A DNA stretch of 64,000 nt from BOKV01 sp049289295 (GCA_049289295.1 JBATLL010000093.1:124001-188000); one strand, 5' to 3'. Numbered from the stretch's first letter, positions 18,845 to 28,181 are shown. The notes: a model not told the origin generated them from the sequence alone. Numbers and translations are program-made.

Positions 18845-19792
18845 ATGGTCCAGCGCATTGTTTTCATGGGTACACCGGACTTTTCGGTTCCCGCGCTTGC
18901 CGCGCTCCATGCCAGTGGCCATCAGATCATTGCCTGCTATTCACAGCCGCCAAGGCCAGCCGGCAGGGGCATGGAACTCCGGAAGTCCCCGGTGCATGTG
19001 CGCGCGGAAGAGCTGGGCATTCCCGTATTCACGCCTCAGTCGCTGAAAGGCGAAACCGAAGAGGCGATCTTTCGGGATCATCGTGCAGACCTGGCTGTCG
19101 TCATCGCCTATGGCTTACTCCTGCCGCAAGCCATTCTCGATGCACCGACGCATGGATGTTACAATATTCACGCCTCGCTGCTGCCGCGCTGGCGTGGTGC
19201 TGCTCCCATTCAGCGGGCAATCATGGCAGGCGACACAATGACGGGTGTCATGGTGATGAAGATGGATGCCGGTCTGGATACGGGTCCCATTGCCATGGTC
19301 GAACGGCAACCGATCAGTCCTGAAATGAATGCAGGTGAATTGCATGATCGCCTGTCAGAGCTTGGCGCCAGCCTGATCGTGCGTGCAATTGCGGCGATCG
19401 AAGAGGAAACGCTCCAGCTCGAAAACCAGCCGGAACAGGGCGTGACCTATGCTTCCAAGCTGTCGAAGTCGGAAACACGTATCGACTGGGATCAATCTGC
19501 TCACAGGGTTCATGACCATATTCGAGCGCTTGCGCCCTCACCAGGCAGTTGGTTCGAAGTCGCAGTGCAAGATCGTCCGGAACGCATCAAGGTTCTTGCC
19601 GCAGGCCCGCTAGAGATGACCGGATCGAACAGTTCAGTTGAACCCGGCACCGTTCTTGATGACAGACTTTCGATTGCCTGCGGGCAAGGAGCGGTTCAAC
19701 TGCTGCGCCTGCAACGGGCCGGTCGTCAGCCTGTTGGCGCCGAAGACTTTCTGCGGGGCCTGCGTCTTGATGCAGGAACGGTCCTGTCCTGA
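18845..19792 (+). CDS. fmt: Methionyl-tRNA formyltransferase
   Basis: A 315-residue enzyme that formylates initiator Met-tRNA using 10-formyl-tetrahydrofolate. The formyltransferase domain carries FMGTPDFSVPAL and the catalytic signature around NIHASLLPRWRGAAPI. The C-terminal OB-like domain that binds tRNA is also present. It forms a unit with def upstream and truA downstream; its TGA overlaps the truA ATG (TGATG). Length and motifs are ordinary. Confidence 0.96.
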   Translation: MVQRIVFMGTPDFSVPALAALHASGHQIIACYSQPPRPAGRGMELRKSPVHVRAEELGIPVFTPQSLKGETEEAIFRDHRADLAVVIAYGLLLPQAILDAPTHGCYNIHASLLPRWRGAAPIQRAIMAGDTMTGVMVMKMDAGLDTGPIAMVERQPISPEMNAGELHDRLSELGASLIVRAIAAIEEETLQLENQPEQGVTYASKLSKSETRIDWDQSAHRVHDHIRALAPSPGSWFEVAVQDRPERIKVLAAGPLEMTGSNSSVEPGTVLDDRLSIACGQGAVQLLRLQRAGRQPVGAEDFLRGLRLDAGTVLS

Positions 19793-20538
19793 TGCCGCGC
19801 TATCGCCTCGACATCGAATATGACGGCACCCTCTATTACGGCTGGCAGCGCCAGGCTGGTTTCATGACCGTCCAGCAGGCAATTGAAGAAGCATGCTTTC
19901 AGTTCGCCCGCCATGAAGTGACCCTGTTTGGCGCAGGACGCACGGACACTGGTGTGCACGCCCTCGGCCAGGTCGGCCATGTCGATCTCGATGCGGATTG
20001 GCAGGCGAAGAAGGTTGCCGAGGCGCTCAACGGTATCCTGAAACTGCGCGAACACCGCATCGCGATTCTGAACTGCCATCGGGTAGACACGCAATTCGAT
20101 GCCCGTTTTTCAGCGAGAAAGCGTCTCTACCGCTATCGGATTATCAACAGGTGGGCGAACCTAACCGTCGATCTGAACCGCGCCTGGCATGTCAAGAAGC
20201 CCCTGGACGCCGAGGCCATGCACGAAGCGGCCCAGGCTCTGGTCGGCCATCATGATTTCACGACCTTCCGCTCGATCAATTGCCAGGCCAAATCGCCAAT
20301 GAAGACCCTGGAAGTTCTCGATGTACGCCGGTGTGGAACGCATGAAGTCGAGATCATGGCCGCCTCCAGATCATTCCTGCACAATCAGGTCCGCTCCATG
20401 GTCGGCTCCCTGAAGCTGGTCGGCGAAGGCAAATGGACCAAAGCTGACATCATTTCTGCCCGCGATGCGCTCGACCGCAAGGCCTGCGGACCGGTTGCGC
20501 CCCCTTGCGGCTTGTATTTGATGCAGGTCGACTATTGA
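19792..20538 (+). CDS. truA: tRNA pseudouridine(38-40) synthase
   Basis: A 248-residue TruA enzyme modifying positions 38-40 of the tRNA anticodon arm. The catalytic aspartate is in GAGRTDTGVHALGQV, preceded by the first strand RYRLDIEYDGTLYYGWQRQ. The later RSFLHNQVRSMVG motif is also conserved. One-base overlap with fmt implies coupled translation. Length is as expected. Confidence 0.96.
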   Translation: MPRYRLDIEYDGTLYYGWQRQAGFMTVQQAIEEACFQFARHEVTLFGAGRTDTGVHALGQVGHVDLDADWQAKKVAEALNGILKLREHRIAILNCHRVDTQFDARFSARKRLYRYRIINRWANLTVDLNRAWHVKKPLDAEAMHEAAQALVGHHDFTTFRSINCQAKSPMKTLEVLDVRRCGTHEVEIMAASRSFLHNQVRSMVGSLKLVGEGKWTKADIISARDALDRKACGPVAPPCGLYLMQVDY

Positions 20539-20585
20539 TTTAGCCTTGCGCGGGCCTATTTCCATTTTCTGCCGCCTCGTCATCC

Positions 20586-21734
20586 ATGGAGATAATCCGC
20601 TTGTCGAACGAAACCGCGCGCTTCACCCGCTCCCTTTACACGGCGGAGCGTTTCTCCGATGCGCTGGACGAAACGGCCTATGTCGCGCTGCCCGATGACT
20701 GGTATGTCGCGACAACCGACGTGGTCGGTTCGCGCAAGGCCATTGCAGATGGTCGCTACAAGGCGGTCAACATGGCTGGTGTCGCCATGATCAGCGCCAT
20801 CATGAACGCCCTTGAGACTCATGACATTCCCTATGTGTTTGGCGGGGACGGTGCCATCGTGGCGCTTGCTCCCGATGCCCATGGCATTGTTTCCAGTGAA
20901 CTGTCCCGCCTTGTGACTTTCGCCCGTTCGCAACTGGAACTGGAGCTTCGCGCAGCCCTTGTTCCTGTCAGCCGTATTCGCAGCGATGGTCACGATGTCC
21001 GTGTGGAAGCGGTTCGAATTTCGCCCGCCATCGTCAACTATGCCTTTTCCGGCGGGGGGGCGAGCCATGCTGAAAAGCTGATGAAATCCGGCGAGTATCT
21101 TCTCAATGCCGCGCCGGAGGGCGAATCCCCAAACCTTGATGGCCTTTCCTGCCGGTGGAAGCCGATCTCGGTTACCGGGAAGAAAATCCTCTCGCTGATA
21201 GTTGAGCCGACTGGGGCCGTGAGCCCGGAGCAGTTTACCCGGATTGTGCAGACCATCACGGAAATGGCAGGCGGAGAGTATGCCAGCCCGGTTCCCATCG
21301 AAGGACCATCGGTAGGCTGGCCTCCTGCAGGGCTCGAACTGGAAGCGCGGGCCTCGAAAGGCACCGCCAGCCTGATGAAGCGGCGACTTGTCCTCATCGC
21401 CATTACCCTGTTTGCCTGGTTTCTGTTTCAGACCGGAAAAAAGGCAGGGCGTTTCGATCCCCAGCATTATCGCAAGACGACGGGTTCCAACACCGATTAT
21501 CGCAAGCTGCAGGATGGCCTTCGCATGACCCTGGCGCTTGATTCGCAGCGCCTTGGCGAATTCGAGAAGCAATTGCAGGCATTCAGGGCTCAAGGCCTGA
21601 TCCGCTACGGCACCTGTATTCAGGACAATGCCATCATGACCTGTTACGTCCCTTCACCAATGGAGGACGATCATTTCCATTTTCTCGATGGGGCAGGTGG
21701 TGGATATGCGGCTGCCGCTTCTGCGATGTCTTGA
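20586..21734 (+). CDS. DUF3095 protein, nucleotidyl-cyclase-like, with a central membrane helix
   Basis: A 382-residue protein recognisable as DUF3095. The N-terminal part resembles class III nucleotidyl cyclases: TTDVVGS (Asp45) and FGGDGA (Asp88) occupy the places of the two metal-binding aspartates. YAFSGGGASHAEKLMKSG and LDGLSCRWKPI are further DUF3095 hallmarks. A single hydrophobic helix (about residues 267-283) divides it from a C-terminal region of about 95 residues. Whether it makes a cyclic nucleotide is not established. It follows truA by 47 bases on the same strand and converges on dapE. Confidence 0.75.
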   Translation: MEIIRLSNETARFTRSLYTAERFSDALDETAYVALPDDWYVATTDVVGSRKAIADGRYKAVNMAGVAMISAIMNALETHDIPYVFGGDGAIVALAPDAHGIVSSELSRLVTFARSQLELELRAALVPVSRIRSDGHDVRVEAVRISPAIVNYAFSGGGASHAEKLMKSGEYLLNAAPEGESPNLDGLSCRWKPISVTGKKILSLIVEPTGAVSPEQFTRIVQTITEMAGGEYASPVPIEGPSVGWPPAGLELEARASKGTASLMKRRLVLIAITLFAWFLFQTGKKAGRFDPQHYRKTTGSNTDYRKLQDGLRMTLALDSQRLGEFEKQLQAFRAQGLIRYGTCIQDNAIMTCYVPSPMEDDHFHFLDGAGGGYAAAASAMS

Positions 21735-21829
21735 AGCCATCGCTAGGATTTGACGACCATACCACCTGTTTCCACGCCCAGTGCCGACACAACCAGCTTG
21801 CCGAGGGGTACCGGCGGCTGTGTGCGTAT

Positions 21830-23029
21830 TCATTCCCGAGACGAAAACCAGCTTTCCATGAATTCAAGGTAGATTGCCGTCAGCTGGTCCAGATCGCCAA
21901 GCGCCACGCGCTCATCGACCTGGTGCATGGTCTGGCCGACAAGACCGAACTCGACGACCGGGCAATAATCCTTGATGAAACGGGCATCGGAAGTGCCGCC
22001 GCCGGTGGACAGTTCTGCAGTACGGCCTGTCTGCGATCGGATGGCAGCATTGAGTGAAGAAATCAGTTGCACGTCGCGGGTGAGAAAGACCGGCGAAACG
22101 CGCCCGATCCATTCCACTCGAAAATCCACCGCGGCAGCCTTACCACTGCGATTGCGTCCTGATCTGGCACCTTCTTCCAGTCGCCTGGTGATCTCCGCCT
22201 TTATCGTCTCGCCGTTCCAACGATCATTGAATCGGATGTTGAAGGCGGCGCGCGCCTCTGCGGCAATGACATTGGTCGCCGGATTGCCGACATCGACCGA
22301 TGTGACCTGCAGGTTGGTTGGTTGAAACAGATCCGTTCCCGGGTCAAAGGGCGTGGAAAGCAGGCCGTCCAGAAGGTCGCACAATCCGTGAACAGGATTG
22401 TCGGCAAGCTGGGGATAGGCCGAATGGCCCTGCTTGCCGGTCACAACGATGCGACCTGACAGGGAACCGCGCCGACCATTCTTGATCGTATCGCCAATGG
22501 CGTTGGGATTGGATGGCTCTCCAACAATCGCCGCGTCCCACTTCTCGCCTTTGGCCGCAGCCCATTTGAGAAGCTTGTCGGACCCGTTGATGGACGGACC
22601 TTCTTCATCCCCCGTGATCAGCAGCGAGACAGAACCGCGCGGACTGCCATGGCGCTTGATGAAGGCAGCGATCGCGGCCACGAAACAGGCTATGCCTCCT
22701 TTCATGTCCACCGCACCGCGGCCATAAAGGAATCCGTTCGAAATTTCACCGGAGAAAGGCGGGAATGTCCAGTCTTCCGACGCCCCCGGTGGAACGACAT
22801 CGGTATGTCCGGCAAACATCAGATGCGGGCCACTTTCGCCCAGTCGGGCATAGAGATTTTCCACGTCAGGTGTGCCCGCATCGCTGAACACGGGTCGATC
22901 GACCGTGAAGCCCAGTGGTTCGAGCACTTCCTGCAGCACACTCAGCGCTCCGCCCTCGACGGGCGTCACCGAAGGGCAGCGCACGAGCGCCTGGAGGATT
23001 GAAGCGGGAGACTGGATATCGATAGGCAT
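21830..23029 (-). CDS. dapE: Succinyl-diaminopimelate desuccinylase
   Basis: A 399-residue M20 peptidase-family enzyme that releases succinate from N-succinyl-LL-diaminopimelate in lysine and cell-wall precursor synthesis. Metal and catalytic residues lie in FAGHTDVVPPG, GAVDMKGG and ITGDEEGP. The dimerisation domain follows (GKQGHSAYP). The ATG at 23029 (MPIDIQSPASIL) was preferred over an extension that overlaps the upstream gene. With dapD nearby on the same strand, it supports the succinylase branch of the DAP pathway. Confidence 0.94.
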   Translation of the reverse strand: MPIDIQSPASILQALVRCPSVTPVEGGALSVLQEVLEPLGFTVDRPVFSDAGTPDVENLYARLGESGPHLMFAGHTDVVPPGASEDWTFPPFSGEISNGFLYGRGAVDMKGGIACFVAAIAAFIKRHGSPRGSVSLLITGDEEGPSINGSDKLLKWAAAKGEKWDAAIVGEPSNPNAIGDTIKNGRRGSLSGRIVVTGKQGHSAYPQLADNPVHGLCDLLDGLLSTPFDPGTDLFQPTNLQVTSVDVGNPATNVIAAEARAAFNIRFNDRWNGETIKAEITRRLEEGARSGRNRSGKAAAVDFRVEWIGRVSPVFLTRDVQLISSLNAAIRSQTGRTAELSTGGGTSDARFIKDYCPVVEFGLVGQTMHQVDERVALGDLDQLTAIYLEFMESWFSSRE

Positions 23030-23060
23030 GGCAAAGCCATATTGCCCGACGCAGCCGGGG

Positions 23061-23792
23061 TCAATTGCCCGGCGGATTTTCAACGCGACCGGCTACCTTG
23101 CCGGGATCGATCAGCATGATCTTCTGCCAGATCTTTCGCGACAGATTGGAACCCAGATTTTCAACATCATTGACCGCCTCGACGACATAAGTGTCTGGAA
23201 CAGCCTGCGCATAAAGAGCTGCAAGCTTTCCGGTAATGGCGAGCATTTCCGAGCAATAATCCAGATAGCGGGACAGATCCGCCTTTGACAGGCTTCTGAC
23301 CGGAGACGAGGCTGTTCGCCTGAATCCGCGCTTGAGCGTCACCGGATCCTTGGTGAGCTGGTGCATGTCGATGATGTGGATCAGCGAGCGCAGGGGGTGA
23401 AGACCGTCCAGGACACGGCGGCGCTTTATGCGTTCTTCTGCCTTGAACAGTGTCAGGAAGCCGATGCCTCCCAGGACGAGTGTATTGATGGTTGCTTCGA
23501 TGCCCTGAACGAAGTCGAACCCGCTTGGCCCAACCCGGTCAAATGACAGGAAGGTTCCGACAAAGACGAAGACCAGCATCCCGCACACAAGCGCAAATAC
23601 GATCAGGAGCCGCAGCCACCAGATCGGCTGTTCCAGCCCTGCAGCATTGTTCTTGGTGTCGGTTGCGATGTCGACCAGGCCCGCACCCACACGGGCCAAT
23701 CCCGAATTGGGAAAGCGCTCCGCGATCCGCGCGCTGATTGTGCGCGTGGTCGCGATGATCATGTCCGGGTCAAGCGTCCTGTAACTCATCAC
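23061..23792 (-). CDS. Hypothetical membrane protein between dapE and dapD
   Basis: A 243-residue protein I do not recognise. It has two membrane helices: about residues 59-84 (WWLRLLIVFALVCGMLVFVF) and about 103-120 (NTLVLGGIGFLTLF). A C-terminal cytoplasmic part of about 120 residues is rich in helices and basic residues (EERIKRRRVLDGLHPLRSLI). It sits 31 bases upstream of dapE on the same strand and is probably cotranscribed with it and the DUF805 gene. Start is MM at 23792 or 23789. Confidence 0.7.
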   Translation of the reverse strand: MMSYRTLDPDMIIATTRTISARIAERFPNSGLARVGAGLVDIATDTKNNAAGLEQPIWWLRLLIVFALVCGMLVFVFVGTFLSFDRVGPSGFDFVQGIEATINTLVLGGIGFLTLFKAEERIKRRRVLDGLHPLRSLIHIIDMHQLTKDPVTLKRGFRRTASSPVRSLSKADLSRYLDYCSEMLAITGKLAALYAQAVPDTYVVEAVNDVENLGSNLSRKIWQKIMLIDPGKVAGRVENPPGN

Positions 23793-23826
23793 CGCAGCTT
23801 GCCCGAAAAGCGTTTCAGAATTGTTT

Positions 23827-24210
23827 TCAGACCTGATTGGCGAAAGGCGGCGGTCCGTGGCGATTTGTGCCTGGCCAGGACGGCAGCAGCATCAGGGCGA
23901 GAACTGCCAACCCATTGATCCCGGGAACAAAGAGCACGACCGCAAGTGTCGCGGGCTGATTGATGTCATTCAGCCGCTTCGCAGTCATGGCAAGCATGGA
24001 CCAGACGCTGACCGGAATGAAAATCAGCGTCGCCAATCCCCACAGCACGGTCTGCCCTTCATTGCCCTGAACGGCCAGGATGCGCGCAACGATGACCGCG
24101 AAGATGGACACCATGAGAAGCGACCCAAGAATGTAGGACTGGCGCGCAATACGCCCGCGCCAGCCGAACAGCACCCATCTGACTGTCGGATTTTCTGGCG
24201 CGTCGCTCAT
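23827..24210 (-). CDS. DUF805 family small membrane protein
   Basis: A 127-residue integral membrane protein with about four helices. The DUF805 pattern is visible: FGWRGRIARQSYILG near the N terminus and the AKRLNDIN motif before the last helices. Function unknown. It lies eight bases downstream of the dapD stop, and the next gene starts 34 bases further on, so all are likely one transcript with dapD and dapE. Confidence 0.8.
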   Translation of the reverse strand: MSDAPENPTVRWVLFGWRGRIARQSYILGSLLMVSIFAVIVARILAVQGNEGQTVLWGLATLIFIPVSVWSMLAMTAKRLNDINQPATLAVVLFVPGINGLAVLALMLLPSWPGTNRHGPPPFANQV

Positions 24211-24218
24211 GTTTCGCT

Positions 24219-25073
24219 TCAGTCCCGCAGCAATTCGTTGATGCCGGTCTTAGAACGGGTCTTCTCGTCCACGGTCTTGACGATGACGGCACAGTAAAGC
24301 GAGGGGCCGGGTTCGCCGTTCGGAAATGGCTTGCCTGGCATGGCACCGGCCACCACAACTGAGTAGGGCGGCACTTCTCCGTAGAAAACTTCGCCGGTGG
24401 CCCGATTTACGATCTTGGTCGACTTTCCGATATAAACGCCCATGCCCAGCACCGAGCCTTGGCGCACGATGCAGCCTTCAACCACTTCCGAGCGCGCACC
24501 AATGAAGCAATTGTCCTCGATGATTGTCGGGCCTGCCTGCAGCGGTTCCAGCACGCCGCCAATGCCCACACCGCCCGACAGGTGAACATGCTTGCCGATT
24601 TGGGCGCAGGATCCAACGGTAGCCCAGCCATCGACCATCGAACCTTCATCCACATAGGCACCAAGGTTGACGAAGGATGGCATCAGCACGACGTTTTTCG
24701 CGATGAATGCTCCCTGGCGCACGATTGATCCGGGAACGGCGCGAAAGCCTGCTGCACGAAACTGGTTTTCGCCCCAGCCTTCGAACTTGGAAGGGACCTT
24801 GTCCCACCAAACCGAATTGCCGTTGCCACCCTTGATGACTTCCATGTCGTTGAGCCGGAACGAAAGCAGCACCGCTTTTTTCAGCCATTGATGGACGGTC
24901 CAGTTGCCATCCTCACCGCGCGATGCCACGCGGGCCTCGCCGGTGTCGAGAAGATTGAGGGCCTCACTGACCGCATCCCGGATTTCGCCGGTCGTCGCTG
25001 TGGATACATTGTCCCGGTTCTCGAAAGCAAGTTCGATAGTCTTTGCGAGGTCGCCATGCGCGGTCTTGGCCAT
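24219..25073 (-). CDS. dapD: 2,3,4,5-tetrahydropyridine-2,6-dicarboxylate N-succinyltransferase
   Basis: A 284-residue trimeric acyltransferase that adds a succinyl group in diaminopimelate synthesis. The left-handed beta-helix hexapeptide repeats are plain between residues about 110 and 225 (NVVLMPSFVNLGAYVDEG, GWATVGSCAQIG, CFIGARSEVVEG). ATG at 25073 starts MAKTAHGDLAKTIE. Heads a probable dapD-DUF805-membrane protein-dapE operon and is divergent from the LOG gene. Confidence 0.96.
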   Translation of the reverse strand: MAKTAHGDLAKTIELAFENRDNVSTATTGEIRDAVSEALNLLDTGEARVASRGEDGNWTVHQWLKKAVLLSFRLNDMEVIKGGNGNSVWWDKVPSKFEGWGENQFRAAGFRAVPGSIVRQGAFIAKNVVLMPSFVNLGAYVDEGSMVDGWATVGSCAQIGKHVHLSGGVGIGGVLEPLQAGPTIIEDNCFIGARSEVVEGCIVRQGSVLGMGVYIGKSTKIVNRATGEVFYGEVPPYSVVVAGAMPGKPFPNGEPGPSLYCAVIVKTVDEKTRSKTGINELLRD

Positions 25074-25191
25074 TTCTTTACTCCTGCCTGTCACAAAGTG
25101 GCTCTAAGCGATGCGATGCTTAAGGTCAATTCGCTTTGCCGAATGGCCGGGGATCGCCACGAACTGGCGCAACATCGACAGGACGGAAAGA

Positions 25192-26034
25192 ATGGAAGAC
25201 AAGGACGAAGCTGGCTGGAAAGCGCTTGTGCGCTCGCCGCAGGACATCGAGAAGGCGCACCATATTCCGCGTACGCCGCAAACGCTGGCACCCGCCTATC
25301 GGCTGGCATTTGACGACAAGGATTTCCTGTGTCGCGAGGAATTGCGCCCGGTGAGGCTGCAGCTTGAACTCCTCAAGACCGAGATGATCCTGCAGGAGAG
25401 GGGCATTCGTTCCACGGTCGTGCTCTTTGGTGGCGCGCGCATTCCCGAGCCGGGATCACAGGCATGGGCGGCAAAGAACGAAACCCAGCGGCGCAATCTC
25501 GAAGCGCTCGCCCCCTATTATGAAGAGGCGCGAAAATTTGCGAGCCTCGTGTCGGACTATTCTGCATCGACCTATCATCGCGAGATGGTGGTCGTCACGG
25601 GTGGCGGTCCAGGCGTGATGGAAGCCGGCAACAGGGGGGCCGACGACGTGGGCGCGCCCTCGATCGGGTTGAACATCGTGCTTCCACACGAACAGGCGCC
25701 CAATGAATTCGTCACGCCGGGCCTTTGCTTCAATTTCCACTATTTCGCCATCCGCAAGATGCACTTTCTCATGCGTGCAAAAGCCATCGCCATTTTCCCG
25801 GGCGGATTCGGCACCATGGACGAAATGTTCGAATCCCTGACGCTTATCCAGACGAAGCGCATGGAACCCGTTCCATTCCTCCTGTTCGGCAAGGAATTCT
25901 GGTCCAAGGTGATCAACTTCCAGGAATTGGCCGATCAGGGCACGATTTCACCGGATGATATCGACCTGTTCCACTATGTGGACACCGCCAGCGAGGGCTG
26001 GGAAGTCATCAGCGCGCACTACGCGCTGGATTGA
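25192..26034 (+). CDS. LOG-family protein (TIGR00730-like nucleotide monophosphate phosphoribohydrolase)
   Basis: A 280-residue protein of the LOG / so-called lysine decarboxylase family. The active-site signature PGGFGTMDE and the nucleotide-binding motif VVTGGGPGVMEAGNRGA are intact. Tested members cleave ribose-5-phosphate from nucleotides such as AMP or cytokinin ribotides; the old lysine decarboxylase name is wrong. An N-terminal extension of about 70 residues precedes the Rossmann-like core, as in the longer LOG subgroup. ATG 25192 follows GGACGGAAAG. Confidence 0.85.
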   Translation: MEDKDEAGWKALVRSPQDIEKAHHIPRTPQTLAPAYRLAFDDKDFLCREELRPVRLQLELLKTEMILQERGIRSTVVLFGGARIPEPGSQAWAAKNETQRRNLEALAPYYEEARKFASLVSDYSASTYHREMVVVTGGGPGVMEAGNRGADDVGAPSIGLNIVLPHEQAPNEFVTPGLCFNFHYFAIRKMHFLMRAKAIAIFPGGFGTMDEMFESLTLIQTKRMEPVPFLLFGKEFWSKVINFQELADQGTISPDDIDLFHYVDTASEGWEVISAHYALD

Positions 26035-26333
26035 TCCCTTGTGTGTCCGGATGGTGGCATTGTTGCCATTCGGTCACTTTTGCGCCTGAATTTCTCTCGC
26101 CAGTGCAGATTCTGGACGTCCGGGCCAATTTTATTGATCCCGGAAGTCAGGCTTTAACGGTTGATTCCCATGACTATTTCCCGGTTGCAGGAAAGCCCGG
26201 AGTGGGCGGATCAACTTTTGTGTCAAACTACACAGTCTGGCCGCTTTTGATTCACTAAATTGTAACCATGTGAGTTTGAAAACACCGTCATGCTTCGCGC
26301 AAAAAAAGAAGCGTCCATGCAGGGAGAACGGTA
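26035..26333 (+). other. Gene-poor interval, about 300 bases
   Basis: No credible coding frame or RNA was found. A short inverted repeat (TGGCA-TTGT-TGCCA, near 26054-26068) follows the LOG stop and could end transcription weakly. The last part is AT-richer and precedes a ribosome site (GGGAGAACGG) for the small frame at 26334, so it may serve as that gene's leader. Confidence 0.4.
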
Positions 26334-26555
26334 ATGGCTGGCAAGAGCGAACGCAGGATAGTGCTGATGGGTGCCGATGGATTGCTGCGCGAGGCAGGTG
26401 CCGAACGTCGTGACACATGGGCCAAGGTCAGCCATGGCGCCCAGCGACTTGTTCCCTGCGCATTTGAGGCGTCCGGCCAGGCTCTGGCAGGAACGGGCGC
26501 ACTTGTGTTCGAAGGCGAACTGCTCGAATTGCCGAGCCTTTCGCGCCGCCACTGA
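26334..26555 (+). CDS. Small hypothetical protein, 73 residues
   Basis: A short frame starting MAGKSERRIVLMGADGLL with a convincing ribosome site (GGGAGAACGG, five bases from ATG). The product is rich in Ala, Gly, Leu and Arg, with no membrane helix or recognisable domain. It is convergent with the HAD hydrolase gene (26 bases between stops). Support is the ribosome site and position only; I do not recognise homologues. It could be a real small basic protein or chance in GC-rich DNA. Confidence 0.45.
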   Translation: MAGKSERRIVLMGADGLLREAGAERRDTWAKVSHGAQRLVPCAFEASGQALAGTGALVFEGELLELPSLSRRH

Positions 26556-26581
26556 GAGCGCGCAGCAGGCTGACAGCCCGT

Positions 26582-27286
26582 TCAGCCTTTGGGAAAGCGC
26601 GCTTTGTTCAGCACCGACAGGAACGCCCCGACATCATCGGTTACATGATCCACATAATTGTCTGAACTGCCATCCAGTTCCCAGGCTTCGGCAGTGTGGC
26701 TCACACCTTCCCTGGGAACGACCAGCACGGTCAACATTCCCATTTCCTTTGCAGCTTCCAGATTTCTCGGCATGTCCTCGAACATGACGGAGGTCGTCGG
26801 CTCACCGCCCGTATGCCGGAAAAAGGCATGATACGGCTCGCGCTGTGGCTTGGGAATGAAGGAAGAGGCGACAATGTCGAACACCGAATGGAACGCATCA
26901 AGCGGCACACCTATTGCAGCCAGTGTGTTTTCGGCATGGCGGACATCGCCATTTGTGAAGATGTGCTTGCGCCCCGGCAGCGCCGAGATTTCCCTGCCCA
27001 GTTCCGGATTGAATTCCAGCCTCGAATAATCGATGTCGTGGACATCAGCCAGATAGTGATGCGGGTCGATGCTGTATTCGCGCATCAGCCCGTTCAGCGT
27101 CGTGCCATGCTCCTTGTAAAGCCGCTTCTGCAGCACCCGCGCCTCGCCCTGGTCTAGGCCGGTCAGTCTCTGGACATAGGCGGTCATCTTCCAGTCGATT
27201 TGCGAAAACAGGTCGCAGTGACGGGGGTAAAGCGTATTGTCCAGGTCGAAGACCCAGTCGGTGATTTTCTCGAATGCCTCGTTCAT
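26582..27286 (-). CDS. HAD-superfamily hydrolase, pyrimidine 5'-nucleotidase type
   Basis: A 234-residue HAD phosphatase of the SDT1/PHM8-like subgroup. Motif I is VFDLDNTLYP with the nucleophile and acid Asp pair; motif II is HIFTNGD; motif III includes KPQREPYHAF; and motif IV is VMFEDMPRNLEAAKE. Members of this group dephosphorylate UMP and CMP. The substrate is inferred from family only. Transcribed divergently from the GGDEF gene. Confidence 0.85.
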   Translation of the reverse strand: MNEAFEKITDWVFDLDNTLYPRHCDLFSQIDWKMTAYVQRLTGLDQGEARVLQKRLYKEHGTTLNGLMREYSIDPHHYLADVHDIDYSRLEFNPELGREISALPGRKHIFTNGDVRHAENTLAAIGVPLDAFHSVFDIVASSFIPKPQREPYHAFFRHTGGEPTTSVMFEDMPRNLEAAKEMGMLTVLVVPREGVSHTAEAWELDGSSDNYVDHVTDDVGAFLSVLNKARFPKG

Positions 27287-27413
27287 GTCACCCGATTAAA
27301 CCCCTGCCTTTTGGCAAGCAACGGAAAACTCCGCGAAGACAACGCCACAGTTGCAACGAAATGTTCAATTTCTTGCCTTAGATGTCTTTTTAGAAAAGCG
27401 GGAGGTGGGGCGG

Positions 27414-28181
27414 ATGCGGCGGGTTGCAATCTATTCATTTCTGGTCGGGACAGGCGTCCTGGCCATTACACTGGTGATGATCAGCATCTCGGTTCCGCTT
27501 CTCGGAGATACCTACCAGAAGACCATGATCGTCAACAGTGTGGTCGGTTGCTATGGCCTGGGAACACCGGTGACCTACTTCTGCCTTCGACAGGGCGAGC
27601 AATTGAAGGTCGCCAACAGGGAATTGATCCGCATTCAGGAGGAACTGGCCCTTGCGCATGCCGATCTGGTCGAAAAAGTTCGCCACGATCAGCTTACCGG
27701 CCTGCTCAATCGCGAATTCCTCTTCGAAATGCATCGCGAAGTGCGCGAACATGGCCACTCCCACGCGGTTCTCATCATCGATGCGGATCACTTCAAGGCC
27801 ATCAATGACGAATTCGGACATTTCGCAGGTGACGAAGCGCTGCGGATGATCTCTGACGCAATCGGCACAGCGGTTCGCGACGACGATGTCGTTGGCCGGA
27901 TCGGTGGTGAGGAATTCGGCGTGCTGCTGCCAGGCGCAACCGCGCTGGAGGCCAGAAGAGTCGCCGAGCGGGTTTGCAGGAAAGTCGAGGCACTTCGCTT
28001 CGTGCCGCAAGGCAGCAAGCGCAGGATTGCGTTGACCGTTTCAATAGGCGGTATTTCGGGCCAGTCCAGCGAAGCGCTTTCTTCCATGCTCGCTTCGGCG
28101 GATCGCAACATGTATGCGGCCAAGAATGCCGGCCGCAATCGCGCTGTGATCGGGGACCGATTCCAGGATCTGGCAGCGTAG
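27414..28181 (+). CDS. Membrane-anchored diguanylate cyclase (GGDEF)
   Basis: A 255-residue enzyme that makes cyclic di-GMP. Two N-terminal membrane helices (about residues 5-29 and 38-58) have almost no periplasmic loop. A short coiled coil (about 62-92) leads into the GGDEF domain. The active site is GGEEF (164-168) and an inhibitory I-site RDDD (155-158) lies five residues before it, so product feedback is expected. The ATG at 27414 follows GGAGGTGGGG and puts the first helix at the N terminus; an earlier frame start at 27351 has no such site. Confidence 0.9.
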   Translation: MRRVAIYSFLVGTGVLAITLVMISISVPLLGDTYQKTMIVNSVVGCYGLGTPVTYFCLRQGEQLKVANRELIRIQEELALAHADLVEKVRHDQLTGLLNREFLFEMHREVREHGHSHAVLIIDADHFKAINDEFGHFAGDEALRMISDAIGTAVRDDDVVGRIGGEEFGVLLPGATALEARRVAERVCRKVEALRFVPQGSKRRIALTVSIGGISGQSSEALSSMLASADRNMYAAKNAGRNRAVIGDRFQDLAA

